Shown: piece after piece, positions 42,790 through 53,315 of the stretch | Layout: each line of letters begins with the position of its first letter | Position numbering within the stretch: the first letter of the stretch is position 1 | Assembly: GCA_964247055.1 (NCBI GenBank) | Contig: OZ176050.1 | Coordinates: 2,294,001-2,358,000, forward strand | DNA from: Paragordius varius | Taxonomy: Eukaryota; Nematomorpha | Reading direction: 5' to 3' | DNA length: 64,000 bases | Program-made: the position numbers and the translations under genes | Notes under the pieces: model-generated | Told to the model about the DNA's origin: nothing | Database searches by the model: none | The model's input: the letters and a program-made list of their open reading frames with translations, nothing else

Positions 42790-43760
42790 TTAAAAAAACA
42801 CAGGTAAATATATATTTGTGAAAATTTAAGTAGATTTTTGTCTTTTATGTTTTGCATTATTTTTATCAGGTAAAAATTGCGGTTTTTAATAAATTTCCTA
42901 AAAATTAAGTTTTTTTTTGTTTTTTAGGTTTTGCATTGTTAATTGAAATTAATTACTACATATTTTGGACATTATAATAAATAGAGGTAAAAATTGCGGT
43001 TTTTAATAAATTTACTAAAAATTTAGTTTTTTAGGTTTTGCATTGTTAATTGTAATTAACTACTACATATTTTTGACATTTTAATAATTACAGGTAAAAA
43101 TTGCGGTTTTTAACAAATTTAGTAAAAATTTTGTTTTTTTAGTTTTTTTAGGTTTTGCATTGTTAATTGTAATTAACTACTACATATTTTGGACATTTTA
43201 ATAATTACAGGTAAAAATTGCGGTTTTTAACAAATTCAGTTAAATTTTGTTTTTTTTGTTTTTTTAGGTTTTGCATTGTTAATTGTAACTAACTACTGCA
43301 TATTTTGGACATTATAATAATTACAAAATTTAGTAAAAAGTTAATTTTTTTGTTTTAGAGGATTTTCATTGTTAATTGTAATTAATTAATTTTGGACATT
43401 TCAATTAATAAAGGTAAAAAATGAGGTTGTTTTTATATTTAATAAAATTTAATATTTTCTTGTTTTTTTATTTAATATTGTTAATTGTAATTAATTACTA
43501 CATATTTGGAAATTTTAATAAATACAGGTGAAAATGGCGGTTTTTAACAAATTTCAAATGTAACATTTTTTGTATCTCGTATCATTGTTATTTAATTAAT
43601 TACTAAATATTTTGGACATTTAAAAAACTTGTGTAAATTGCGGTTTTTATTAAATTAGTAAATTTTATTTTTTGTTCAACCTTGCTAATTTATTTATCAC
43701 TATATATTTGTGATACATTGATATATACAGGTAAAAATTATATGACTTGCGGTTTTTTGA
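42790..43760 (+). repeat. Tandem repeats (~105-118 bp) in left palindrome arm
   Basis: Each unit begins CAGGTAAAAATTGCGGTTTT, passes a T-rich run and GGTTTTGCATTGTTAATTG, and ends TACATATTTTGGACATT. Unit starts are near 42868, 42985, 43092, 43209, 43412, 43525, 43630 and 43729. One unit near 43320 has lost its leader. Divergence increases towards the centre of the palindrome. Confidence 0.85.
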
Positions 43761-45214
43761 ATTTTTTAAAATATTTTTTTTACATTGATAACTTATATAA
43801 TAAATATAGTTAACATATCTGAGTAGGTTAAAATGCATGTTACGGTTTTATGTTTGACATTTTATTTTCCATCAACTATTTATATTTTAACAAACAACTT
43901 ATGTCTCCAAAGATTGAAAATAAGATCAAGATATATAAAACATATTTTAAAGTATCTGAATATCGCCAAATATAAATAAATTTATTTAATTTTAAATGTA
44001 TAATTATACAAAATATTCATATTATGTTTGAAATTAACATTCTTCTTATTGATATTAATACAGGTAATTTGTTTATATAAATGATGTACGATGCGGTGTG
44101 CGTTCATGATGATCATATGGATTCAAGAATAGTATAAGATGTAGATAATCCTGAAAATTTTAATCACCATCATTTTTTAGGTAGATTCTATCACCTAAAA
44201 TATAAGATAATTAATATATAAGAAAATTGATACCTGGATTCTAGAATTATTTTCAACAATTGGGGGCTAAAACATTCAAAGTTGAAAGAGAACTAAATAA
44301 GGTTAACTTGGTTTTTTAACAACTAAATTTGCAAAAAAATATTTTCTTCATGATAAAATATTCAAAAATGATACTTTATGTTTTTTTTCGTTCTACCATC
44401 CTAAACTATAAATATGAAAAGGCTTATATGATTTCACCATACCAATGACGTCAAATAGAAAATAGAAACAAATAATTTTTTTCAAAAGCTTGGAATGCAA
44501 CAGCACTCCAAAAGCAGGCAACACTAACATTGTTTGCTTTGGTGAAGAATAATTTTTTATATTTATAGTTTAGGATGGTAAAACGAAAACGTAAAATAAG
44601 GTATCATTTTTGAATTTTTTATCATGAAGAAAATATTTTTTTGCAAATTTAGTTGTTAAAAAGCCAAGTCAACCTTTTGAGTTCCCTTTCAAACTATGAA
44701 TGTTTCCCCCAATATTTAATCCAGGTATCAATTTTCTAATATATCAATTATCTTATATTTTAGGTGATAGAATCTACCTAAAAAATGATGGTGATTAAAA
44801 TTTTCAGGATTATCTACATCTTATACTATTCTTGAATCCATATGATCATCATGAACGCACACCGCATCGTACATCATTTATATAAACAAATTACCTGTAT
44901 TAATATCAATAAGAAGAATGTTAATTTCAAACATAATATGAATATTTTGTATAATTATACATTTAAAATTAAATAAATTTATTTATATTTGGCGATATTC
45001 AGATACTTTAAAATATGTTTTATATATCTTGATCTTATTTTCAATCTTTGGTGACATAAGTTGTTTGTTAAAATATAAATAGTTGATGGAAAATAAAACG
45101 TCAAACATAAAACCGTAACATGCATTTTAACCTACTCAGATATGTTAACTATATTTATTATATAAGTTATCAATGTAAAAAAAATATTTTAAAAAATTCA
45201 AAAAACCGCAAGTC

Positions 45215-46040
45215 ATATAATTTTTACCTGTATATATCAATGTATCACAAATATATAGTGATAAATAAATTAGCAAGGTTGAACAAAAAATAAAATTTAC
45301 TAATTTAATAAAAACCGCAATTTACACAAGTTTTTTAAATGTCCAAAATATTTAGTAATTAATTAAATAACAATGATACGAGATACAAAAAATGTTACAT
45401 TTGAAATTTGTTAAAAACCGCCATTTTCACCTGTATTTATTAAAATTTCCAAATATGTAGTAATTAATTACAATTAACAATATTAAATAAAAAAACAAGA
45501 AAATATTAAATTTTATTAAATATAAAAACAACCTCATTTTTTACCTTTATTAATTGAAATGTCCAAAATTAATTAATTACAAACAATGAAAATCCTCTAA
45601 AACAAAAAAATTAACTTTTTACTAAATTTTGTAATTATTATAATGTCCAAAATATGCAGTAGTTAGTTACAATTAACAATGCAAAACCTAAAAAAAACAA
45701 AAAAAACTAAATTTTTACTGAATTTGTTAAAAACCGCAATTTTTACCTGTAATTATTAAAATGTCAAAAATATGTAGTAGTTAATTACAATTAACAATGC
45801 AAAACCTAAAAAACTAAATTTTTAGTAAATTTATTAAAAACCGCAATTTTTACCTCTATTTATTATAATGTCCAAAATATGTAGTAATTAATTTCAATTA
45901 ACATTGCAAAACCTAAAAAACAAAAAAAAACTTAATTTTTAGGAAATTTATTAAAAATCGCAATTTTTACCTGATAAAAATAATGCAAAACATAAAAGAC
46001 AAAAATCTACTTAAATTTTCACAAATATATATTTACCTGT
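45215..46040 (-). repeat. Tandem repeats in right palindrome arm (mirror copy)
   Basis: This is the inverted counterpart of the left-arm array, with the same unit (AAAACCGCAATTTTTACCTG on the plus strand) and the same unit-by-unit variants. It shows that the array existed before the arms were duplicated or homogenised. It is slightly shorter than the left array. Confidence 0.85.
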
Positions 46041-47319
46041 GTTTTTTTAATTAGTAATAACAACTATATAATATTATGATACCAAGATTAATTAATAAAG
46101 CTATTTAGCATGTTGAAAAATATTTATTATTAAATTTAGGAATAATTAACATAAAATATCTTAAAATACGTATTTTACTATTTATTAATTTATCAAAGAT
46201 AAAAACCCACAAAATTCCGCATCTAAATACGTAACAACAATATTACAAATGTTAACATAAATTGCTATAATATTCCCAAAATTTAACATTACAAAATATC
46301 CATCAAATTAAAGCCTATGTTAATTCTCACGTCAATCTTCTTTCATATGTGTACTACGAAATAATTTCGTGGGTCAGTATTTTACGCATTTGATAAACCA
46401 TTTATGTTATTTGGCAGGCAATAAAATTACTTAACAGACATTAAAATGCATACTGTAATATGCCTTTTTTAAAAATATTTTTAGTTGATAAATTTAGCAT
46501 ATATACCTTTTGCAATTCGTATTTCACCCTTGAACAATTCAAATCACCCTAAAAATAAATTATGTATTTTCGGGGTAATATAACTCATCATTAATATGAA
46601 ATATATTTTTACGAAATATTATTATTTTATCAGCATTATATTAATTTTAAACAGTACTTCATATAAAAATATTATAAAATAAAGGTAATATTTTATCTTA
46701 AAAACACATAATCTATTTTAGGGTGAATTCGAATTGTTCGAAGGTAAATTGGAATTTTTCAAGGGTGAATTTTAATTGTTTAAGGGTGAATCTGAACACT
46801 AATTGGTATATTTAAAATATTTATCGCGCAAGCACTTTTGCGTTTATTTTCAGAATAACCCATTTGAGACTTTGGGAGTCCTCATCTAAAATTTAAAAAC
46901 TTTAAAAATATTGTGCTTTTTATATGTAGTTTGTGATATATTTTAGTGATATTTTTTGTATAGAAGCATTTTTTCACCAAAAATTAATTTTAAAAAATGT
47001 GCGCAAATTTTGCCATTTTTTGATATGGAGGACCTACCACAAAAGATTTAATAACTTCATATGTAACTCACAAGAGCCCCAAAAGCACCATGTTAATCCT
47101 TTGACATTATCCTATCAGAATATATAGATATTTTATCAGGATGCTTTTGGTTGTGTACACTGTGTAATAGATTAAAGCGTTTTTCTACCGTTTCCAGCAT
47201 GCCTAAAAATAGTTGAAGTAAAAATATCCATTTTTCCGAAAAAATCATTTTTTGATGTCAAAATTTATCATATATTTAAAATTTATATCCCGCAATCTCG
47301 GCAATTTAACATTTATTTA

Positions 47320-48190
47320 AACACATCGATTATTGGGGTATCTATGACCCTAGACTATAAAGTAAATTAATTTTTAATAAACTACTGAAAGAAACGGCCC
47401 CTATTTAAATTTATGCTTCTATCCTATTAAAAATTATATAAATAAGCCAAAATACTCAAATTTATTTTTAAAAAAAGGTTTTATATCAAACTACTAACTC
47501 GTTTATTTAAAAACATTTTTTGCAAAGTATCGTGTTTAGTTCATTCTAAGGCTAAAATTATGTTTACTTTTTTATTAAAATCTTATTTACCATTTATATA
47601 ATAAAAAAGTGGTATATTTTGCATTATTATTTATATTAGGCTAATGCACACATGTCATGTTGACTAAATTACCTTGAAATTTATCCATTAAATAAGTTAT
47701 AACATTTTTTTATAGTTTTTATCATATTTTGATGCACCAATGTTATATAAGTGCTAACATTTGCGATAGTTTTAATTTATTCCATATATTTAGAAATATT
47801 TGATTTTAAATAGGCCTGGTCCGAAAGACCCCAATTTGAATTAAAAGTGTGAAATAAGGGCCAAAACCAAAAGCAATATGGTAATTCTGAAGCGTGTTTC
47901 TATCCAAATATAAAGCTGTATTGATATAAACATAAAAAGTGGTTTATTTTGCAACTTTCATGTAGCTTATGCACATATGCCATGTTGGCTAAATTATAAT
48001 TCGGGTTTATCCCTAAAATAAGTAATATCAAGTTTTTTAATTGATTCTTTTTTATATATCGGATCCATGTTATATTAGTGCAAACTTGGTTTCAATTTAT
48101 GCCATATTTTTTTGGAATTTTGATACACAGGCGGGTCATCGACGACCCCAATTTGAATCAAAGTACTGTAATGTGCTGTACTTAAGTGTT
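47320..48190. repeat. Dispersed repeat family C, copies
   Basis: Blocks such as GGGGTATCTATGACCCTAGAC, CTACTGAAAGAAACGGCCCC, GCACACATGTCATGTTGAC and CGACCCCAATTTGAATCAAAG recur in diverged form at 62180-64000, partly in opposite orientation. Two successive copies of the ATGCACA(C/T)ATG(T/C)CATGTTG block occur here about 330 bp apart. No coding content was seen. Confidence 0.6.
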
Positions 48191-48894
48191 AATTATAATT
48201 ATCAATCGGAAAATTATCATGAATATTGTTATTTCCTTAACATATTATTGAAATTCATTATATATGGTATATGATTTCGATATAATCTTTTTGTTGTATT
48301 ATTTAATTAACATTTTTTACATTATTTATTTTCATTGGGTGGGAGGAAGGGTATTCCTTAATTTTTTTTATTTTCCTAAACTTTGATTTGTATCTAATTT
48401 TTTAATATTTATTTTAGACTTTTTTAACATTAGGACAAAAGTATCTTTAAATTTTGTAATGCGTCACCGTTCAAAATATCTGGTCACATTAATTTAGCCT
48501 TGCTATACAAGTTTTTTTTTCATTTTTACTAGAAAATAAAATTAAATCAAATTTATTTTTATCCCATTTTATTAATTCTTTGAACTACCCTTATTAAAAA
48601 GTCATAATCACATTCAAAATGAATCTGCTTGGGTTTTGTTATATATATGTATATTTTGTGATTATGGTCATTTGCTTAAATTATGGCTTTTAGATCATCT
48701 TATAGAATATTACTTCAGCCATTGGTTCCATACGCGACAAGTATGATTAAACCGGCAAATTAATTTTTGAAAAAAAATGTCAAAGTTTAAATGATTAACT
48801 GTGAAAAATTAGATATAAAATATGATTTGTTTAATGTGTACAAATCATGACCATCAAATTTAATGCTAATCCGAATAACTTTATACATAATTGT

Positions 48895-49470
48895 GTATGC
48901 CCTCACAACGGACACCGACCAAAAAAAATAGAGGCTTTTAATGACAAACTCTAAAACTTAATTAACCCGTACCTAAAAAAATATATGATTATAATAGGTG
49001 GCGATTGGAAAAATATGGTTGGAAATCAAGAGCACGACAGGATGATTGGAAAACACGGATTAAGTGAAAAAAATCGAAGCTGATGAACTTGATAGAATTT
49101 TGTATGATTAATCTGTATGTTCTGAATGCCTAATAGAAACAACAAAAAAGCCGATTATAGTCTGGGTTCCTTTTGGGAAATTTTAAAACATAACTCAAAA
49201 TGAAAAAAGTTTTTTTTAAATGCTAAAACTGAGAGTTGTGACTGATCTAGAGATCACCTATTATTACTAACCACTCCGAACGCGCATGATAAAATTCCGA
49301 AGAAGAGAAGAGAACACAAATATAGCGAACATATCCCTTCAGAATAAGATAGAAGTAAACAATAGATTTGAATTATTAAATGAAGAGAGATAAACTTAGA
49401 AACAGAATGGAATAACATTAAAACATTATTCCTTGAAGTACAAAAATATTAACCAAAAACTTATAAAAAA
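48895..49470 (+). mobile_element. LINE endonuclease fragment
   Basis: Plus-strand text includes an endonuclease block (IIIGGDWKNMVG-like, about 48985-49020) followed by IGKHGLSEKN and, further on, SDHLLL near 49250. This is the same order as in the minus-strand LINE at 3.9-5.4 kb, to which it is closely similar. It is broken by stops and shifts and ends before reverse transcriptase. Confidence 0.68.
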
Positions 49471-50137
49471 TGATGTAAATTAAATACTGCTTTTAAAGCT
49501 ATTTGAGTTAAAATTTAAATACTAAACATTGTTTTTCTACATTAGATAAAAAAACTTTTATTTTTACATTTTTTTGTTTTTAAAGTCTAAAATTGGGACA
49601 CAAAAAAAGATTTAACTAAACAGCTGATTTAAAAATTAATAATATTAAGTTTTTGCTGGTAAAATGCAACTTAATAAAGTTATTATTTACATACGCCTAT
49701 TTTTAAAAATTTGAAATAACGGTCGTGAAAAAGTTTGAGATGATGATTTTTTATAATACCTAAAAGGCTAAGAAAATATTTTTAAATTTAGCCTAATACC
49801 TTAAGATCAAAGTTTAAATCGCTCTAGGCTATAAAATGGAATGTTAAAAAGGGTGCACATGGCAAGATAGATGTATTTATTAATAGGAATAGCATGGGAA
49901 ACAGGTAAGTGGATGAAAATTTTAGATATCCAGGGGATCGTATTTGAAATAAGGAATTACCTACATAAGATGGTTTTATGCCGGGTGAAGAAAAGAACTA
50001 ATTTTAATTATAACAATATTAATGAAATACCAAACACCTACTTTTATAAATTTATGTACCAATTTATATTTAATTCAAACATCTTATCATATTATACATA
50101 TCCGGATAAAAACGTTAATTTTTGAAACATCTTCGAT

Positions 50138-53100
50138 ATGTTTTCGTATTTGCCTGATGATTATGACCATGAACCAGAAAGAGATGCCTCGCTCATCGTA
50201 AATTGCGATAAACCATTCAATGCCGAACCTTTATCCAAAGATTTAGTGAAAGATTATGTTACGCCTATTAGGAGCTTTTACAAAAGAAATCACGCTCCAA
50301 TTCCATACGTCGATTTGGATAAATTTAGGTAATTTTTGACTTTTATATTCAGGTTATTGGTTGACGGCTACGTAAAAACACCAAAATTGTATAGCATAAA
50401 CGATATAAAGAAATTTGAAAAATCCACCCAAATTTCTTTTTTAATGTGCGCAGGTAACCGTAGAAATGAAATGTCATCTTTTAAAAAAGTCAAAGTAAAT
50501 TTTATACATTAAACAGCAGGGTGTAGGATGGAATCAAGGTGCTTTAAGTAATTCACAATGGAGAGGAACGTTATTAAGGAATATTTTAAATGATGTAGGA
50601 GTGCAAGTTTTGACAATTTACATAGATTAGGATGCCGCCAAACATGTTCATTTTGAAGGATTGGATTTTCATTTGAGAAAAGAACCATACCTAAAAGAGA
50701 TGCATCATTACAATTCTCAAAACGATCCAAATTTTAAGCATTATGATATTAATGCTGAGGAACAATCTGTTACAACGTACATAAAAAGCATGTTAGATTT
50801 TCACTTGGATGGATATGGTTCATCAATTCCATTAGAAAAGACATTAAATGGTGGGCATGACGATGTTCTTTTATGCTGGGAGGTTAGTGCATTATAATTT
50901 TTTAATATTAAATAAATATGGTTTTACATAATATACATTGAATAATAATTCTTTATATGTTATACAACGATATTTTAGGATTTTATTTTGTTGGCCATTT
51001 TATTATCACAAGTTAAATTAATTTTTTAATATTTGAATAATAGGTAATACACGGTTAGTTTGAGCCAAAACAGCTAAAATAAAAACTATGTAGTAATGAA
51101 ATAAACATGACACTTTTTAGAATTTTTAAGTAAAATACTTGATACCACGTTAATAAAAATTATCCCAACGCCTAAATTTAATTATCTTTAATTTATACTT
51201 AGATGGACGGACAAGAGTTAACTCCTGAACACGGATATCCGTTAAGGATTATTGTTCCAAATTACATTGGAGCACGTAGTGTTAAATGGGTTTGGCGGAT
51301 AACTCTTTCCCCGTTTGAAAGTGACAATTTCTATCAACAACGCGATTATAAACTTTTACCACCGCATGTAACACAATATTACTTTATTTTTTTCGTAGTA
51401 AATTTTGAAGGCAAGTAAATTTATTTCCTTAATTAAAACAAAAAAGGTTGATTGGGGAAATGTGGATGAATATTGGGATAAATGCCCTGCCATTCAAGAA
51501 TTAATACCACAAAGTGCAATTTGCTCTATTCGAGAATGTTCAACTAACCAAGAATGCTATGATGAATTTAAAAATGTATGTATCTTACCATCTGACTTTG
51601 CTACAAAAGAGGATATAACGAAAGAAATTCATTTGATAATCAAAGGATATGCCCTAAGTTTTGATCAAAGGTATTTCTTAGTAGAATTTTTATAGCTAAA
51701 ATTCTAATTAATATGACATAAATAGAACCAACATATGTTTTTTTAACTTAGGGGTCTCATGCATGCGGGCCGCATGGGAATCCGCATACAAAAGAAAATG
51801 AAAATATGTATGTTTTGAGAAGTCTAATATTTTATTTTTATAATTATATAAAAATCAAAGGTTGTTATTCTAAAGCATTAATTTTCTAAGTTAGATTTTT
51901 AGTTATCTTATAAACACACTATTCTCCTTTTAGAGCGACAGAAAATTTGTAAAATTATAGGTTAGCACGTCCAAAAACTAAAAATTCAATAAGGATGCGG
52001 CTTTCCAATTAAGGAAATAGTTGGTATTCTAAATGGCAAAATAAATTTTAGTGATTGTACCGTAATTTCCAAACAGTCGTTACACTAATAAATAACTATT
52101 AAACCTCTTTAATTTTAAATTTAGCCCCTGAGGGCCTACCATCAAATCTTTAATAACACTAATCTTTTTTAAAATTGGAAATTATTTTACAACACAAGTC
52201 AATTAATACATTGGCTATCTATTTTATGGTTCAATATTGGTATTTTTAATAAAAATGCAAAAAATTAAATTGTCCATTATTTTGAAGCCTTTTTTATCAT
52301 CTGTAAATATTTTACTAATTTTATTAAATTCAGCGGGACACCTGGATAATATACCATTTACACCTATTAATTTCGAATTTACCCTAAATATACTTATGTG
52401 TTAAAATTCTTTATGTCAATATTTTTAGAATTTCATTATTGTTAAAGTTTCATCGTAGAAAACATTTTCATAGGTAAAAACACATTATTCTTAGGATAAA
52501 TTGTGCGAATGTGCAGCATTTGAAATGTTTGAGGGCTAATCCGAAGTATTTAAGGGTAAATTTGAGGTGAACCATTATAATTAACTACAAATTGGTCACT
52601 TAAATAATTATGTGCGCAAAAATTTAGTAATTTGCAAGTTTGGGTCAGTCTTGATGACGGTCACATTTGGATTAAACCGGAATGCGAACGGAAAGGAATG
52701 TCCGCTTGGGTTTTATGGACTTTGCAGGCTAGCTTAGAACTTAAACACAGCAATGATCATATACCCAAAAGCATTATGGTTAAATGTCAAAACATTGGTT
52801 TATTATTAATTTTATTATTGTTGGAAATAATAATTTAGTGATTTAAAGAAGAATCCATTGCATTTATTGTAGTAATCGCGTTTCAAAAATATAATTCAAA
52901 TTTTCTTGTTTTTTAATTTATAATATTCCAAATCTGTTGTTAAGCCATTTTCTCACATTCTACATTAAAATAATTGCCAATATCAAATACCATTTGACCA
53001 AAAATAATGGAACAAAAACCGTTTTTTCATTTAAAACAACAAAATATATGTATGGTAGATGAGAATGGTAATATAATTGCCACACAACCCAAAGATATGG

Positions 53101-53192
53101 AAAAAATTTGGAATTTACGCGGAGTTATGAATAATGTAATTCACACAGTGCCAATAAAGTTAGAGATTGGTGGTGCTATTGGGAAAAAATAA
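50138..53192 (+). CDS. Sulfite oxidase, heme-less (plant/fungal-type domain layout), eight exons
   Basis: Exons: 50138-50328, 50353-50494, 50520-50606, 50631-50882, 51203-51367, 51447-51670, 52628-52797, 53059-53192. All junctions keep phase and give 454 residues. The enzyme oxidises sulfite to sulfate at a molybdopterin-coordinated Mo. Diagnostic text is KPFNAEP, YVTPIRSFYKRNHAPIP, the Mo-ligand Cys in LMCAGNRR (about residue 96), AKHVHFEGLD, HGYPLRIIVPNYIGARSVKW, and in the dimerisation domain VWVSLDDG and IWNLRGVMNNVIH. An in-frame TGA lies just before the ATG with no acceptor between, so there is no N-terminal cytochrome b5 domain and no mitochondrial presequence in this model. Vertebrate enzymes have both. 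An unusual insert of about 47 residues sits after FEGLD. The first three introns are only 24, 25 and 24 nt. Without the third, a TAG would interrupt the frame, so a decaying gene is the alternative. Confidence 0.88.
50329..50352 (+). other. 24-nt intron (sulfite oxidase intron 1)
   Basis: It starts GTAATTTT and ends TATTCAG, phase 2. Removing it joins DLDKF-R to LLVDGYV, the expected YxVxG strand of sulfite oxidases. Retaining it adds a TAA-containing stretch at once. Confidence 0.88.
50495..50519 (+). other. 25-nt intron (sulfite oxidase intron 2)
   Basis: It starts GTAAATTTT and ends ACAGCAG, phase 0. Removal joins FKKVK to GVGWNQGA, matching the VKGVxW segment found after the Mo-ligand loop in the family. 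Because 25 is not a multiple of three, retention would shift the frame, which makes this one the strongest single case. Confidence 0.9.
50607..50630 (+). other. 24-nt intron or in-frame insert with stop (sulfite oxidase intron 3)
   Basis: It starts GTTTTGAC and ends TAGATTAG, phase 0. It contains an in-frame TAG if retained. Removal joins NDVGVQ to DAAKHVHFEGLD, as in homologues. The alternative is a nonsense-bearing insertion in a pseudogene, less likely because the flanking exons are intact. Confidence 0.78.
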
Positions 53193-53315
53193 TTTGTTCT
53201 TTCTCAAATCATTATTTCATTTATTTAACCATATTCAAGGTGTAATTTTGTACAATTAATATCCATATAATGCAATAATTTTATTTAAGAAAAGGAAAAC
53301 TTTTTTTGGATTTAA

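Larger units (their letters stand above)
42391..46455. mobile_element. Giant near-perfect palindrome (4.06 kb) with CAGTATGC ends
   Basis: The left arm starts CAGTATGCATTTTAATGTC and the right arm ends with the exact complement. The arms run about 42391-44416 and 44559-46455 and are nearly identical in inverted orientation, apart from about 130 bp of net length difference. A unique spacer of about 140 bp (44417-44558) sits in the middle. The ends are flanked by TA (ATA/CAGTA...TACTG/TAA), compatible with Tc1/mariner-type TA duplication. No open frame of note is present. Each arm contains a block of about ten diverged tandem repeats of roughly 105-118 bp. Arm identity implies recent formation or homogenisation, or an assembly inversion artefact. 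Confidence 0.9.
41770..47166. mobile_element. Foldback family A copy split by the giant palindrome
   Basis: 41770-42390 reproduces the left half of family A: TTATTTAAGAAAGTTATTTA, AAATATCACTTAGATATATC and the ATGTGGGTCCGATTTTG box. 46456-47166 reproduces the right half: GCGTTTATTTTCAGAATAACC, the CTTTGGGAGTCCTCATCTAAA box, ACTCACAAGAGCC and the terminal GTGTACACTGTGT. The halves are diverged from the 26.4-kb copy. Between them lies the palindrome at 42391-46455, so a nested insertion is the simplest reading. The left TIR is eroded. Confidence 0.65.

Noticed and set aside
42790-43760. Array of regularly spaced repeats, CRISPR-like at first sight
   Set aside because: The whole 105-118-bp unit is repeated with gradual divergence and no unique spacers, inside a eukaryotic palindromic element. 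It is a tandem satellite, not a CRISPR.
46933-47127. 64-codon plus-strand frame
   Set aside because: It is contained in the right half of foldback family A, which is non-coding in its other copies.
49871-50125. 84-codon frame directly upstream of sulfite oxidase, considered as its 5' exon
   Set aside because: It has no cytochrome b5 or targeting features, and an in-frame TGA with no acceptor separates it from the ATG at 50138. A CAG/GTAAGT inside it is tempting but has no matching acceptor.
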